Origin: Salipiger marinus
Lineage (GTDB): Bacteria; Pseudomonadota; Alphaproteobacteria; Rhodobacterales; Rhodobacteraceae
Direction: 5' to 3'
NCBI RefSeq assembly: GCF_900100085.1
Contig: NZ_FNEJ01000001.1
Location: forward strand, 248,001-312,000
Length of the DNA stretch: 64,000 nt
Shown here piece by piece: positions 63,664-64,000 of this stretch. The position numbers and the translations under genes are program-made. Numbering within the stretch: the stretch's first letter is position 1; the number at the start of each line of letters is the position of its first letter. The notes beneath the pieces were generated by a model, which saw nothing but the letters and a program-made list of their open reading frames with translations, did no database searches and had not been told where the DNA came from.

Positions 63664-64000
63664 TCAGCGTTTGTAAGTCTGTGTCACGAAGGGCATCACC
63701 ACCACTTCGACCGGCAGTCGCTTGCCGCGCAACTCACCATAAACCATGGTGCCCGGTGTGGAATACGCGGCATCCACGTAACCCATGGCAATGGGCGTGC
63801 CGGTGCTGGGCCCGAACCCGCCAGAGGTGACCTGCCCCAGTGCCGCGCCGCCTTCGGCCTCGGCGTAAAGCGTCACACCTTCGCGCATCGGCGCCCGGCC
63901 CTCGGGGCGCAGGCCGACGCGGCGGCGCTGTGCCCCCTGCGCAAGCTCGGTCAGGATGCGGTCGGCGCCGGGAAATCCGCCCTCCCGGGCGCCGCCCGCG
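63664..64000 (-). CDS. gcvT: Aminomethyltransferase (T protein), C-terminal part
   Basis: The reverse-strand frame is open from the window edge to its stop at 63664, giving 111 residues of the C-terminal end. [13 protein letters not shown], then [22 protein letters not shown], and the final [18 protein letters not shown] are the GcvT C-terminal barrel signatures. It transfers the methylene group to tetrahydrofolate. The start and the N-terminal folate-binding part are beyond the window; a glycine riboswitch, if present, would be there as well. Confidence 0.95.
   Translation of the reverse strand, partial: AGGAREGGFPGADRILTELAQGAQRRRVGLRPEGRAPMREGVTLYAEAEGGAALGQVTSGGFGPSTGTPIAMGYVDAAYSTPGTMVYGELRGKRLPVEVVVMPFVTQTYKR

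Overview
The window looks like chromosomal core DNA of a GC-rich alphaproteobacterium of the Rhodobacteraceae/Paracoccaceae (Rhodobacterales). This rests on the gene families seen (a TIGR02302-type Gln-rich membrane protein, a MotE/DUF6468/FliL flagellar block, small Rhodobacterales membrane proteins), on TTAA-N7-TTAAC CtrA-like boxes, and on the strong GC bias that leaves long antisense reading frames open. I see no insertion sequence, prophage, CRISPR array or integron. The genes are ordinary in composition and often overlap by four bases (ATGA).

Layout. 1-2287: an anti-sigma/ECF sigma pair divergent from a secreted subtilisin-like protease with an Asp/Gly-rich linker. 2290-5430: an arsenate-detoxification operon (fused ArsR-ArsC regulator/reductase, ars-type GAPDH, ArsJ) with an operator palindrome over the start codon. 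5579-9764: tRNA-Pro(CGG), a DMT permease, leuB, a frameshifted exo/endonuclease-phosphatase family gene and a membrane protein. 10109-13813: a CoA-transferase pair, then leuD and leuC. 14382-22358: an envelope operon of alpha-2-macroglobulin, a glycolipid-binding family protein and PBP1C. 22496-26026: a hybrid histidine kinase with an apparent frameshift, then a capsule-type protein. 26028-30479: yaaA, recQ, arfB with an unusual leader, and yhhQ. 30546-37600: a phytase-like esterase, mepA, an MFS protein, a thioesterase-like protein, yggT and the TIGR02302 protein. 37638-41036: lysA, DUF2834, two tiny lipoproteins and argH. 41059-45773: a TlpA-like thioredoxin, a di-haem peroxidase, and an extensin-family/tyrC/hisC operon. 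45900-48938: pncB, pncA and trhO. 48989-53802: a compact flagellar block (fliP-fliN-fliH-fliF divergent from fliL-DUF6468-motE). 53815-60200: trxC, an L,D-transpeptidase, a small membrane protein, tesA, the ybbA/ybbP exporter and an inositol-monophosphatase family protein. 60332-64000: the glycine-cleavage operon gcvT(partial)-gcvH-gcvP.

How they work together: leuBCD, argH, lysA, hisC/tyrC and gcvTHP are amino-acid metabolism; pncA/pncB are NAD salvage; A2M/PBP1C, MepA, the L,D-transpeptidase and the extensin-family protein act on or guard the wall. Candidate CtrA boxes lie at the flagellar divergent promoter, before a small membrane protein, near the hybrid kinase and, oddly, between two convergent genes.

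The most interesting non-coding signal is the arfB leader at about 29601-29822. Its Shine-Dalgarno region is complementary to 17 consecutive bases of the 16S rRNA 3' end. It precedes an 18-codon ORF, a downstream CCTCCTT segment that could mask it, and a terminator-like hairpin just ahead of the ribosome-rescue gene arfB. Also notable are a family of long inverted repeats at gene ends and two probable frameshifts in homopolymer runs. No wholly new multi-gene system is evident.
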